Below are positions 16,454 to 25,618 of a DNA stretch of 46,573 bases, in pieces (position 1 is the first letter of the stretch; each line of letters opens with the position of its first letter). Made by a program: the position numbers and the translations under genes. Location of the stretch: contig CAVRVO010000021.1 in assembly GCA_963724625.1 (NCBI GenBank), positions 1 through 46,573 of the forward strand, written 5' to 3'. The stretch comes from DATBVX01 sp963724625. Lineage in GTDB: Bacteria > Pseudomonadota > Gammaproteobacteria > Steroidobacterales > Steroidobacteraceae. Under the pieces are notes generated by a model. The model had not been told where the DNA came from. It searched no databases and worked only from the letters and a program-made list of their open reading frames with translations.

Positions 16454-16896
16454 ACAGACACACTCGTGCTTGGGACTACTCCTTCCACGCCCGGCAACGC
16501 GGGGCGGCTCTGGTGGTGGGAATGATCCTGCTGCTCATCCTCACGCTGCTCGCGATATCCGGCATGAGCACGTCGAACACAGAGCTGCAAATGGCAGGCA
16601 ACGAGCAGTACACGGAGAATGCATTCCAGGCGGCGGAGACCGGAATCGAGCGCACCATTTCGACCGGTGCCTTCGATGTCACGGACGAAGTCGATATTCC
16701 CGAGGTCACGCTGCCCAACGCTGACAGGTACGAGGCGACGATCCGTCCGCGCGGCTTGAGCCTGCCACCACCCGGATACAGCCTCGACCAGTTCAGCGCC
16801 GAGAACTTCGAGATCGAGAGCACTGGCCATTCGGTCCGTGACGCCACCGACACTCACCTCCAGGGACTATTCCTGATCGTGCCCAAGACCAACTAG
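16450..16896 (+). CDS. pilX: Minor pilin assembly protein PilX
   Basis: The 148-residue protein opens with a basic leader and QRGAALVVGMILLLILTLLAISGMSTS. This is the PilX N-terminal helix, which unlike other pilins lacks a strict prepilin site and Glu5. TELQMAGNEQYTENAFQAAETGIE is the conserved PilX/PulX block. It should support pilus assembly together with PilV, PilW and PilY1. Its ATG overlaps the pilW stop. The C-terminal domain is short compared with Pseudomonas PilX (about 190 residues). Confidence 0.9.
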   Translation: MNRHTRAWDYSFHARQRGAALVVGMILLLILTLLAISGMSTSNTELQMAGNEQYTENAFQAAETGIERTISTGAFDVTDEVDIPEVTLPNADRYEATIRPRGLSLPPPGYSLDQFSAENFEIESTGHSVRDATDTHLQGLFLIVPKTN

Positions 16897-16911
16897 ACGG
16901 GACCCAATACG

Positions 16912-17283
16912 ATGCACATTCGCACCTCATTCGCAGTCCTGGGAATCGCAGCGTTGCTCGCTGCCGCCGGCGCCGGAGCGACTTTGCGCATAGTCGAACA
17001 GGCCATCGAGACCTCGACCCTGTCCACCAGCCTTCCCGATGACGAGAGCGGATCTCTGGCTGTCAGCGCATGCAACGGCTGCAAGCCGGTGCTGCTGCAG
17101 CTGTCAACGAAATCGCAATTTTTCGTCGGCAAGACACCAGTGACCTACGCGCAGCTTCGCGCTGCGGCGGGCGCGGCCGCGCGCCAGCTCAATGTCTTCT
17201 ACGACGCTAAGGGCCGCACCATCACGCGGCTCGTGGTCTCCGGCCAGCAGGGCGCGCCGGTACGCCAGCCGCAAGCGAAGTAA
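16912..17283 (+). CDS. Small secreted protein between pilX and pilY1
   Basis: The 123-residue protein has a clear signal peptide (HIRTSFAVLGIAALLAAAGAGA, cleavage near residue 24) and a mature part with one CNGC motif (about residues 56-59). I do not recognise a family. CNGC could form a disulfide or redox pair. It is 15 bases downstream of pilX and 28 bases upstream of pilY1 on the same strand, so it almost certainly belongs to the pilin operon. It may act with PilY1 in the periplasm (inference from position alone). Standard Pseudomonas clusters have no gene here. Confidence 0.75.
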   Translation: MHIRTSFAVLGIAALLAAAGAGATLRIVEQAIETSTLSTSLPDDESGSLAVSACNGCKPVLLQLSTKSQFFVGKTPVTYAQLRAAAGAAARQLNVFYDAKGRTITRLVVSGQQGAPVRQPQAK

Positions 17284-17311
17284 GCGAGCGGAGTTCTCCA
17301 GGGTGAATCGC

Positions 17312-20300
17312 ATGAATCAAAAGTATCCGCGTCTGTCCGCTCTGGTCGGGAGCATCGCGCTCACCGTCATCGGCGGCAGCCCCGCAGTGGCTGACGACAC
17401 CGAGATCTTCGTGAGTCAAGGTTCCGGCGCTCAGCCGAATATCCTGCTCATCCTCGACACGTCGGGCAGCATGGATTCGGCCGTGACCACGCAGGCACCC
17501 TATGACCCGAGTGTCACGTACGCCGGATCCTGCACTGCAGGGCGCATCTACTGGCGGGCCGGAAGTGGTGATCCGCCGGATTGCGGTAGCAACCGGTGGT
17601 TCAATGCGGCCAGGCTCGTCTGCAATGCAGCCGTGCAGGGCATCGATACCGCCGGGCGCTACCTGGCACAGCGCGCCTCACAATGGAACGCAACCTCCAA
17701 TCACTGGGAGCAGGTCCGCGATGCCACCAAGGACCAGCCGGTCGAGTGCAGCGCGGATGCAGGGTCGCACGGCGAGACCGCAGGGGATCCGAAGGTATGG
17801 GCCTTCAACAGCGGCGTGGCGAACGATCGCTGGACGGCGGACGCCGCCAATCAGCTCGACTGGAACGGCAGCTCTGTCAATCAAAGCTATACCTTCTACA
17901 GTGCTAACTGGCTCAACTGGCGCAACGACACCAGCAGCTTCGTCACCCTTTCGCGCCTGCAGATCGTGCAGGACGTTGCCAGCAACTTCGTTGCATCGAT
18001 TTCGGGCGTGAACATTGGCCTCATGCGCTACAGCAACAACGGCGGAAGCGGAGACGCGCAGGCCGAGGGCGGCATGGTTACTCATGAGGTCGTGCCGGTA
18101 GAAAGCGACCGCCAGGGACTCATGGACAGCATCAACCAGAACACGGCCAACGGATTCACGCCGCTGTCGGAGACTCTGTACGAAGCACACCAATACTATT
18201 CCGGCGGCAATGTGTTTTACGGCCGCGACTGCGCGACAGGCGCAACGCCCTGCTCGCAGGTGCAGCCTGGCCAGGCACTTCCCAGTGTGCCGGCATCGCG
18301 TGAGCCCGGTGACCCGGGTCACTATCACAGCCCGGCGCAGACTTCATGCCAGAAGAATTTCGTCGTCTACCTGACGGACGGTGAGCCGACACAGGACAAC
18401 AGCGCCGATACCAAGATCGAGGCGTTGCTGGGTCATGCCTGCGACGGTACCGGACCGGGTCGATGCCTGGACGATCTCGCCGGCTACATGCATGACCACG
18501 ACCTTCGACCCGGCGTACCTTCGGACCAGAGCGTCGTCACCTACACGATCGGCTTCGGTGACGACGTCGCCGGCACGACCTTCCTCGGCGAAGTAGCCGC
18601 CGAAGGCGGCGGCGAGAATTTCTTTGCCGGCGACTCCGAGTCGCTGAACACCGCGCTCACCAACATCGTGAACAAGATCTCCAACACCTCGACGACCTTC
18701 GTCGCACCGGCGGTCGCGGTGAACGCATTCAATCGCACCGAGTCGCTGGCCGACCTCTACATCTCGGTATTCGAGCCAACGAGCACCTATCACTGGCCGG
18801 GCAACGTCAAAAAGTATCGAATCGAGAATGGCGTAGTGGTGGGCGATGACACGACGGGCGACGGCAACCCGGATCCCGCCATTGATCCGGCTACCGGGTT
18901 TTTCGCGGGAGATTCCAAGAGTTTCTGGTCGCCGGCCGCGGACGGTTCCGACGTCAAAGCGGGCGGTGCCGCCAACGAACAACCCGCGGATCCTGCCACT
19001 CGCAAGGTCTATACGTTCCTTGGCAACAGCGACCTGACGGCTACCGCAAATCGCGTGACAAGGGGCAACAACGCCCTCACGGATGCGATCCTCGGCACTG
19101 GGCTGCCTGATCTTCCGACCAAGGAACAGTTGCTCGACTGGACGGTGGGCTTCGATCTGCGCGATATCAATGGCGACGGTCGTACCGACGATGCGCGGCT
19201 GCAGATGGGCGATCCCCTCCACGGCAAGCCCGGCATCGTCATCTATGGTGGCACTGCAGGTTCGCCCGACATCGACGACGCGGTCATCTACGCGCCGACC
19301 AACGATGGCTATCTGCATGCCATCAACGCCAAGACGGGCGCGGAACTCTGGTCATTCATTCCGCCGGAGCTGCTCGGCAACCTGGTGAACCTCTATCTGG
19401 ATGATCCGAGCAGCGCGAAGCACTACGGTCTCGATGCTGACGTGCGACCCTTCATGCTCGACGTCAACCGGAACGGTGTCATAGAGCCGGCCGGCGGCGA
19501 CAAGGTCTGGATCTTCTTCGGTACGGGCCGCGGCGGCGATCACTACTACGCGCTTGATGTCACGAACAGGAACTCGCCGCGGCACATGTGGACCCTCGGG
19601 CCCACGCAGTTGCCGGGCGTCGGCCAGACCTGGGCTACGCCGTCGCTGGCGCGCGTGCGTATCAGTGGCGCCAGCCAGAATGCGCTCAACCTGGTGCTGG
19701 TCCTCAGCGGCGGCTATGACCTGACCCAGGACAACGACCAGGTCGCGACGCTCTACAACACCGACACGCTCGGCAATCGCATCTTCATGGTGGACGCCGA
19801 GACCGGCGCGCTCCTGTGGTTCGCAGCGGGCCCAGGCGGTGCCGTGGCGCCTAATCTCCCGCTCACCAGGATGAACAATTCGATCCCATCCGCGGTTCGC
19901 GTGATAGATCTTGACGGAGACGCGTTTGCCGATCGCATGTATGCCGCCGATACCGGTGGGCGCATCTGGCGCTTTGACATCGTCACTGACTCCGACGCCG
20001 CGACCCCGGGGCAACAGGTGCCAAGCGCATCCAACCTGGTCACCGGTGGTGTGCTCGCCTCGCTCGGAAATGCGGACCAGGGTACGCATCCCAACAGCTC
20101 CACGCGTCGCTTCTATCAGAGTCCGGACGTGTCACTCGTCCGTCGCCGCGGTGCGGCTCCGTACCTAAACATCGCGATCGGTTCCGGCTGGCGCGGCCAC
20201 CCGATGAATACTGACACGCAGGATCGCTTCTACTCGGTGCGCGACTATCAGCCGTTCGCGACTCTCACGCAGGCCGATTTCAACAGTCTCACAGCCATCA

Positions 20301-20797
20301 CCGATGGCGACCTGGTGGACATCACCGATTCGGTCAATCCGATCGTTCCGGACGGCTCGAATGGCTGGAAGCTGGAACTGCGCCTGCCGGGCGGCTTCGC
20401 TGGCGAGAAGGTGTTGGCCGAATCGCGCACCTTCGACAACATCATCTTCTTCCCAACCTATCTGCCGCGCGGCGCGAACAACGCCGATCCGTGCGCGCCT
20501 GCGGGCACCAATCGCGCCTATGCGATTGCGGTGGACGATGGGCGGCCGGAGATCGACCGCAACCGCGACGGCGAGACGACCACCGAGGATCGTTATGCGC
20601 CGCTCGCGACGACGGGCATCGCGCCTGAGTTCAGCCTGCTGATGACGAGAGCTCAGCCGGGCCAGGGAGGTCAGGGTAACGGACCGCTTGGTGGACGAGC
20701 ACTCACCTGCCTCGTCGGTGTGGAAGTTGTACAGGGTGTGTGCACGAGCGCAGGCGCGCCGGTACGCACTTACTGGCGCCAGCTCGGGGCCAAGTAA
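17312..20797 (+). CDS. pilY1: Type IV pilus tip adhesin/assembly protein PilY1
   Basis: The 1161-residue exported protein has a signal peptide (residues 1-27), then a von Willebrand A-like region with the metal site DTSGS at about 49-53. The C-terminal PilY1 beta-propeller holds calcium-type loops (DVNRNGVIEPAGGD and DLDGDAFADRMYAADTGG) and the block KVWIFFGTGRGGDHYYALDV. PilY1 sits at the pilus tip or base, controls extension and retraction, and in some bacteria mediates adhesion and surface sensing. ATG 17312 is chosen because AGGG(TGA) precedes it by 7 bases and the signal peptide begins cleanly there; a GTG at 17303 is possible. The C-terminus ends 7 bases before pilE. Confidence 0.95.
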   Translation: MNQKYPRLSALVGSIALTVIGGSPAVADDTEIFVSQGSGAQPNILLILDTSGSMDSAVTTQAPYDPSVTYAGSCTAGRIYWRAGSGDPPDCGSNRWFNAARLVCNAAVQGIDTAGRYLAQRASQWNATSNHWEQVRDATKDQPVECSADAGSHGETAGDPKVWAFNSGVANDRWTADAANQLDWNGSSVNQSYTFYSANWLNWRNDTSSFVTLSRLQIVQDVASNFVASISGVNIGLMRYSNNGGSGDAQAEGGMVTHEVVPVESDRQGLMDSINQNTANGFTPLSETLYEAHQYYSGGNVFYGRDCATGATPCSQVQPGQALPSVPASREPGDPGHYHSPAQTSCQKNFVVYLTDGEPTQDNSADTKIEALLGHACDGTGPGRCLDDLAGYMHDHDLRPGVPSDQSVVTYTIGFGDDVAGTTFLGEVAAEGGGENFFAGDSESLNTALTNIVNKISNTSTTFVAPAVAVNAFNRTESLADLYISVFEPTSTYHWPGNVKKYRIENGVVVGDDTTGDGNPDPAIDPATGFFAGDSKSFWSPAADGSDVKAGGAANEQPADPATRKVYTFLGNSDLTATANRVTRGNNALTDAILGTGLPDLPTKEQLLDWTVGFDLRDINGDGRTDDARLQMGDPLHGKPGIVIYGGTAGSPDIDDAVIYAPTNDGYLHAINAKTGAELWSFIPPELLGNLVNLYLDDPSSAKHYGLDADVRPFMLDVNRNGVIEPAGGDKVWIFFGTGRGGDHYYALDVTNRNSPRHMWTLGPTQLPGVGQTWATPSLARVRISGASQNALNLVLVLSGGYDLTQDNDQVATLYNTDTLGNRIFMVDAETGALLWFAAGPGGAVAPNLPLTRMNNSIPSAVRVIDLDGDAFADRMYAADTGGRIWRFDIVTDSDAATPGQQVPSASNLVTGGVLASLGNADQGTHPNSSTRRFYQSPDVSLVRRRGAAPYLNIAIGSGWRGHPMNTDTQDRFYSVRDYQPFATLTQADFNSLTAITDGDLVDITDSVNPIVPDGSNGWKLELRLPGGFAGEKVLAESRTFDNIIFFPTYLPRGANNADPCAPAGTNRAYAIAVDDGRPEIDRNRDGETTTEDRYAPLATTGIAPEFSLLMTRAQPGQGGQGNGPLGGRALTCLVGVEVVQGVCTSAGAPVRTYWRQLGAK

Positions 20798-20804
20798 CCG
20801 CGCC

Positions 20805-21227
20805 ATGCGTTCACGACAGGGTTTTACACTGATCGAATTGATGATCGCGGTCGTAGTGATTGCGATCCTCGCTGCGATCGCGGTGCCGAGTTATCGCAGC
20901 TATGTGTTGCGAGCGCAGCGCACCGACGCTACGTCGGCGCTACTGCGCGTCAGGAACGCCCAGGATAAGTTCTTCCTGCAGAATCGGCGCTACATGGATC
21001 CCGCTGAGGTGACCGCAGGCGGCCTGGATGCGAGCGAACGCGGCTACTACACGATTGTGTCGGCTGTTCCCGATCCTGATCGCCCGGGGATGCTCAGCTT
21101 CAAGCTGACGGCGGCGCCTGTGGCGGGCGCGCCCCAGGCCGCTGATACAAAGTGCACGAGCTTCACGCTCAACGACACCGGCACCAAAGGCTCCGCCCCC
21201 GACCCGGTGGAGAAGTGCTGGAGGTAA
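20805..21227 (+). CDS. pilE: Type IV pilin PilE-like
   Basis: The 140-residue prepilin has the shortest leader in the cluster (MRSRQG), cleaved before FTLIELMIAVVVIAILAAIAVPSY, the canonical pilin helix with Glu5. RTDATSALLRVRNAQDKFFLQNRRY follows, as in PilE of Pseudomonas and Xanthomonas. One C-terminal disulfide is likely between the Cys of TKCTSF and the Cys of KCWR. It closes the operon 7 bases after pilY1. It probably acts as a minor pilin of the assembly complex; the major pilin PilA is usually encoded elsewhere. It converges on ispH with only about 20 bases between stops. Confidence 0.92.
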   Translation: MRSRQGFTLIELMIAVVVIAILAAIAVPSYRSYVLRAQRTDATSALLRVRNAQDKFFLQNRRYMDPAEVTAGGLDASERGYYTIVSAVPDPDRPGMLSFKLTAAPVAGAPQAADTKCTSFTLNDTGTKGSAPDPVEKCWR

Positions 21228-21248
21228 AGGAAGCGGAGTCGGTTCGCT

Positions 21249-22203
21249 TCAGCGGGGAGCCACTACCGGAATTCGCAGCGTCTTCGGCAGACTGAAGACC
21301 ACGCTCTCTGGCCGCCCCTGAACCTCTTCCACGCTCGCGCCGCCCCACTCCTGCAGGCGGGCAATTACTGTCTGAACCAGAATCTCAGGTGCCGAAGCAC
21401 CGGCCGTGACTCCGACCACGCGCTTGCCCTCGAACCATTCGCGACGCAAGTCATCGGGACCGTCGACCAGATATCCGCGCACACCCTTCTTCTCCGCGAT
21501 CTCGCGCAGACGGTTCGAATTGGAACTCGCCGGCGAGCCCACGACCACGAGCACTTCGCACTCCTCGAGAAGCTTCTTGACGGCGTCCTGTCGATTCTGC
21601 GTTGCATAGCAGATGTCTTCGCGTCGTGGGCTGCTCAGATCCGGAAACCGGGCACGCAGCGCTTCCACGACACGCGCCGTGTCGTCGACCGACAATGTCG
21701 TCTGCGACACGAACGCGAGTCGCGCCGGATCACGCACCTCGAGTCCGGCCACGTCTTCGGGCGTTTCGACGAGTGAAATCCGGCCACCATGAGAAGGCGT
21801 CGAACTGACCCATCGTGCCTTCGACCTCCGGGTGGCCCCGGTGGCCGATCAGGATTACTTCGCGGCCGTCGCGGGCATAACGCATCACCTCCATGTGCAC
21901 TTTGGTGACCAGCGGGCAGGTGGCATCGAACACGTTGAGCTGACGCCGGGCGGCCTCCTCCTGTACCGCGCGCGAGACGCCATGTGCGCTGAAGATCACC
22001 GTGGCGTCGTCCGGAACCTCGCTCAGCTCCTCGACGAATACGGCCCCAAGGCCACGCAGGCGATCGACCACGTAGCGGTTGTGCACGACTTCATGACGCA
22101 CGTAGATCGGTGCGCCGAACAACGCCAGCGCGCGTTCAACAATATCGATGGCACGATCGACTCCGGCACAGAACCCACGCGGATTGGCGAGCAGCAGGCG
22201 CAT
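21249..22203 (-). CDS. ispH: IspH (4-hydroxy-3-methylbut-2-enyl diphosphate reductase), frameshifted
   Basis: IspH makes IPP and DMAPP in the last step of the MEP pathway using a [4Fe-4S] cluster. The N-terminal part (22203 to about 21798) keeps Cys12 (NPRGFCAGVD) and Cys96 (DATCPLVT). The C-terminal part (about 21797-21249) keeps the third cluster cysteine (DDICYAT equivalent, EDICYATQNRQ) and SSNSNRL. The two lie in different frames. One extra base near 21798 breaks the gene: without it GQFD joins PSHGGRISLVE and the product is 317 residues, one longer than E. coli IspH. As written, translation ends after 157 residues without the third cysteine. Since ispH is normally essential, a sequencing error or a second copy elsewhere is likely. 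It follows lspA in a conserved operon. Confidence 0.93.
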
Positions 22204-22213
22204 GTCGCGGCGT

Positions 22214-22759
22214 TCAGCGATTCACGGCGGGCGCTGAATCCGAGCGCCTGCTTTCGAGAATCGCATCAAGGATCAGCAGTCCCGCGCCAATCGTGATCGA
22301 GGTGTCGGCCATATTGAAGGCGGGAAACTCCCACTGCCGCCAGTGAAAGTGGATGAAATCGATGACATGGCCGTGCCACACCCGGTCGATCACGTTGCCA
22401 AGCGCGCCGCCCATGATGAGCGCGAGCCCCGCCGCCAGCAGCCGGTGGCGGCGCGGATCGAGCTGGCGCAGCCAGACGAGGATTGCGGTGCTCACCAGCA
22501 CACCGAGCACGATGAAGAACCACCTCTGCCAACCCGAAGCGTCGGCGAGAAAGTTGAAAGCCGCGCCGGTGTTGTACAGAAGGGTGAATTCGAGAAACGG
22601 CAGGACCTGCACCGAATCGAACAGGTCAAAGCGCGATTCGACCACCGCCTTGGTGATCTGATCGACGAGAATCACGAGCAATGCCAACGAGCCCCAGCGC
22701 AGCGCGCCGAATCTCAGGTACCACGGAGTTGCGGGAACTGAAACGGTTGATTGCGTCAC
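22214..22759 (-). CDS. lspA: Lipoprotein signal peptidase LspA
   Basis: The 181-residue inner-membrane aspartyl peptidase (signal peptidase II) cleaves prolipoprotein signal peptides before the lipid-modified cysteine. Four membrane helices are visible. The conserved blocks NTGAAFNFLADASGWQRW and GGALGNVIDRVWHGHVIDFIHFHW (first catalytic Asp) precede FPAFNMADTSITIG (second catalytic Asp). The start is a GTG whose last bases overlap the ileS stop (GTGA), so translation is coupled to ileS. It ends 10 bases before ispH. The fkpB gene that often sits between lspA and ispH is absent. Confidence 0.95.
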   Translation of the reverse strand: MTQSTVSVPATPWYLRFGALRWGSLALLVILVDQITKAVVESRFDLFDSVQVLPFLEFTLLYNTGAAFNFLADASGWQRWFFIVLGVLVSTAILVWLRQLDPRRHRLLAAGLALIMGGALGNVIDRVWHGHVIDFIHFHWRQWEFPAFNMADTSITIGAGLLILDAILESRRSDSAPAVNR

Positions 22760-25578
22760 ACGAAGCGCCTCGTTTCGCCCGGTCCCTCGAGATTGCTCGC
22801 GCAGCGGCTGCAGAGCGCGGGATGCCGGGCATTTGACCCCACATCGGGCCGATGGTGCCAGCAGCGCACGCACTTGGTCGAATTCGAGGTATGAACGACG
22901 ATCCAGACGCCTTCCGGCGCAGCAGTGGTCGCGGCGACCGCGCCAGCCGGAGCGGCGCTCACGGAGTGCACTCGGGCTGCGGACGTGATGAACAGGAAGC
23001 GCAATTCCTCGCCCAGTGCTGCAAAGCGTGGGTACTGTGCAGCGTCACAATAGACATCCACCTCGGCATCCAGTGGCGCGCCGATCACACCTTGCTCGCG
23101 CAGGCCCTCGAGCTGACGCGTAACGTCAGCACGCAGGTTGATCAGGGCCGGCCAGTCGATTTCGCCCTCGCCAGTCTCGGGAAGCTTCGCCCAGGTCGAA
23201 TGCAGCACCGACTGCTCGCGCGCACCCGGAAGGAAGCGCCAGATCTCTTCGGCGGTGAAACTCAGGATTGGCGCGAGCCAGCGCACCATCGCCTCCGCAA
23301 CCCACATGAGCGCCGTTTGTGCCGAGCGTCGCGACGGGCTGTCCGCCGGCAGCGTGTAAAGGCGATCTTTCAGGACGTCGAGATAGAAGCCACCCATGTC
23401 GACGACGCAGAAGTTGTGCACTTTCTGGTAGATGAGGTGGTACTGATAGTCGCGATAGGCCGCGACTACTTCTCGCTGCAGACTCGCAGCGCGCGCCACG
23501 GCCCATTGATCCAACGCAACCAGATCGGGCGGTGCTATTGCGTGCTTCGCAGGATCGAAACCGTGCAAGTTGCCTAGCAGAAAGCGCGCCGTGTTGCGCA
23601 TGCGCCGATAGGAGTCGGCCATGCGCTTGAGGATCTCGTCGGAGACGCTCATCTCGTTGCTGTAGTCCGTGGCCGCAACCCACAGTCGCAACACGTCGGC
23701 ACCCAATGAGCCGACCACCTTCTGCGGAGCAAGGACGTTGCCGAGGGACTTCGACTGCTTGCGTCCCTTCTCGTCGACCGCGAAACCGTGCGTCAGCACC
23801 CCCTTGTAGGGTGCCTGGCGCGTCTGAGCGACCGAGATCAGCAGCGAGCTGTGGAACCAGCCGCGATGCTGGTCGGAACCCTCCAGATACAGGTCCGCCG
23901 GAATCGTGATCTCGGGGCGCATACGAGGCACGCAGTAATGCGCGCACCCCGAATCAGCCCAGACATCCATCACGTCGGGCACCTTCTCGTAGCGTTCGGC
24001 TTCCTCGCCCAGCAACTCGCGCGGATCGAGATCGAACCAGGCGTCGATGCCCTGCTGCTCGACCAGTTTCGCGACGCGTTCGAGCAACTCCTCCGAACGT
24101 GGGTGCAGCGTTCCCGATTCACGTTCGACGAACAGGGCCAGCGGCACGCCCCAGGTGCGTTGCCGTGAGATACACCAGTCCGGGCGGTTCGCGATCATGC
24201 CCTGGAGGCGCTGCTCGCCCCAGCCGGGCGTCCACTTCACCGTGCTGATCGCATCGAGGGCATCCGCCCGCAGGCGTGCCTGTTCCATGCTGATGAACCA
24301 CTGCGGAGTGGCGCGAAAGATGACGGGCGTGTGGTGGCGCCAGCAGTGCGGGTAGCTGTGGCGGAATGGCTCATGCTTGAGCAACATGCCGCGCTCGGTG
24401 AGCACACGAATGATGTGCTCGTTCGCTTCCCACACTTTCTCACCGGCGAACAGCTCGGTGCCGGGCAGGAAGCGGCCATCTGCACCCACCGGATTGTCGA
24501 GTGGCAATCGATACTCAACACCGAGCGCGAAGTCCTCGTGTCCGTGTCCGGGTGCCGTGTGCACGGCGCCCGTACCGGCATCGAGCGTGACGTGCGCTGC
24601 CAGCACGACCGGGACGATGCGCTCGTAGAAAGGGTGCTTGAGCTTCAATCCCTCGAGAGCGGCGCCGGTCGTCACCTTCACTTCGCGCCACTCGCCAGTG
24701 GCGATGCGCTGCACGACTGCACCGGCAAGCTCGGCTGCAACGATGAGGTACTCCGTCTTGTCGCTGCCCCGCGCTTCGAGAAGCGAATACTGGTAGTCGC
24801 GATGCAGGGCCACGGCCTGGTTCGCGGGTAATGTCCACGGAGTCGTGGTCCAGATCGCGATCGCCACGGGCCAATCGCGGAGTGCACCGCCGCTCAGGTC
24901 GAAACGCTTCTCGAGATCACGAACGTCGCTCACCGGGAAACGAACGTCGATGGCTGGCGAAGTCTTGTCCTCGTATTCGACCTCGGCCTCCGCCAGCGCC
25001 GAGCGACAATCGAGGCACCAATAAACTGGCTTGTACCCCTTGTAGATATGACCGTTGCGCAGAATCTGGCTCAGGGCACGAAGCTGGTCCGCTTCGTAAC
25101 GCGGCAGCATCGTCAAGTATGGATTCGCCCAATCGCCCATCACACCGAGACGCTTGAAATCGGCGCGCTGCGCTTCGACCTGTTCCTGCGCAAAGTTGCG
25201 GCAGGCGGCGCGAAATTCCCGTGCGTTGAGTTTCTGCCCGACGCGCCCATGCTGCTTCTCCACCTGCAGCTCGATGGGCAAGCCGTGACAGTCCCAGCCG
25301 GGCACGTAGGGTGCATCGTAGCCGTCGAGCGAGCGCGACTTCACCACGATGTCCTTGAGCACCTTATTGATCGCGTGGCCGATGTGAATCGCGCCGTTGG
25401 CGTAGGGTGGCCCGTCCAGGAGGATGAACTTCGGCCGGTTGGCGGCAAGACGGCGCAACTTGCCGTAGATGTCCTCACCCTCCCACCAGCGGAGCATCTC
25501 AGGCTCGCGACGCGCGAGGTCTGCCTTCATCGGGAAGTCCGTCTGCGGCAGGTTGATCGTTTGCTTGTAGTCGGTCAC
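22756..25578 (-). CDS. ileS: Isoleucyl-tRNA synthetase
   Basis: The 940-residue class I synthetase matches E. coli IleS (938). It charges tRNA-Ile in the cytoplasm and edits valine. The HIGH motif is at residues 65-68 (GAIHIGHAINK) and WDCHGLPIELQ follows. The second signature is KQSKS (GRKQSKSLGN), with Gln where E. coli has Met. The editing domain holds WTTTPWTLPANQ and HTAPGHGHEDF. The C-terminal zinc site is CVRCW...CSRC. I place the start at the GTG at 25578 because VTDYKQTINLPQTDFPMKADLA aligns with the E. coli N-terminus; GAGG lies 9 bases upstream. It begins 40 bases after ribF and overlaps lspA. Confidence 0.96.
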   Translation of the reverse strand: MTDYKQTINLPQTDFPMKADLARREPEMLRWWEGEDIYGKLRRLAANRPKFILLDGPPYANGAIHIGHAINKVLKDIVVKSRSLDGYDAPYVPGWDCHGLPIELQVEKQHGRVGQKLNAREFRAACRNFAQEQVEAQRADFKRLGVMGDWANPYLTMLPRYEADQLRALSQILRNGHIYKGYKPVYWCLDCRSALAEAEVEYEDKTSPAIDVRFPVSDVRDLEKRFDLSGGALRDWPVAIAIWTTTPWTLPANQAVALHRDYQYSLLEARGSDKTEYLIVAAELAGAVVQRIATGEWREVKVTTGAALEGLKLKHPFYERIVPVVLAAHVTLDAGTGAVHTAPGHGHEDFALGVEYRLPLDNPVGADGRFLPGTELFAGEKVWEANEHIIRVLTERGMLLKHEPFRHSYPHCWRHHTPVIFRATPQWFISMEQARLRADALDAISTVKWTPGWGEQRLQGMIANRPDWCISRQRTWGVPLALFVERESGTLHPRSEELLERVAKLVEQQGIDAWFDLDPRELLGEEAERYEKVPDVMDVWADSGCAHYCVPRMRPEITIPADLYLEGSDQHRGWFHSSLLISVAQTRQAPYKGVLTHGFAVDEKGRKQSKSLGNVLAPQKVVGSLGADVLRLWVAATDYSNEMSVSDEILKRMADSYRRMRNTARFLLGNLHGFDPAKHAIAPPDLVALDQWAVARAASLQREVVAAYRDYQYHLIYQKVHNFCVVDMGGFYLDVLKDRLYTLPADSPSRRSAQTALMWVAEAMVRWLAPILSFTAEEIWRFLPGAREQSVLHSTWAKLPETGEGEIDWPALINLRADVTRQLEGLREQGVIGAPLDAEVDVYCDAAQYPRFAALGEELRFLFITSAARVHSVSAAPAGAVAATTAAPEGVWIVVHTSNSTKCVRCWHHRPDVGSNARHPALCSRCASNLEGPGETRRFV

Positions 25579-25618
25579 AAGAACAGGGCCTCGGCGCTCG
25601 CGTATCGCGCAACGGCGC

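Noticed and set aside
21780..21810. Programmed +1 frameshifting in ispH
   Set aside because: No slippery site, stop codon or stimulatory structure at the shift point, and ispH is not known to use recoding.
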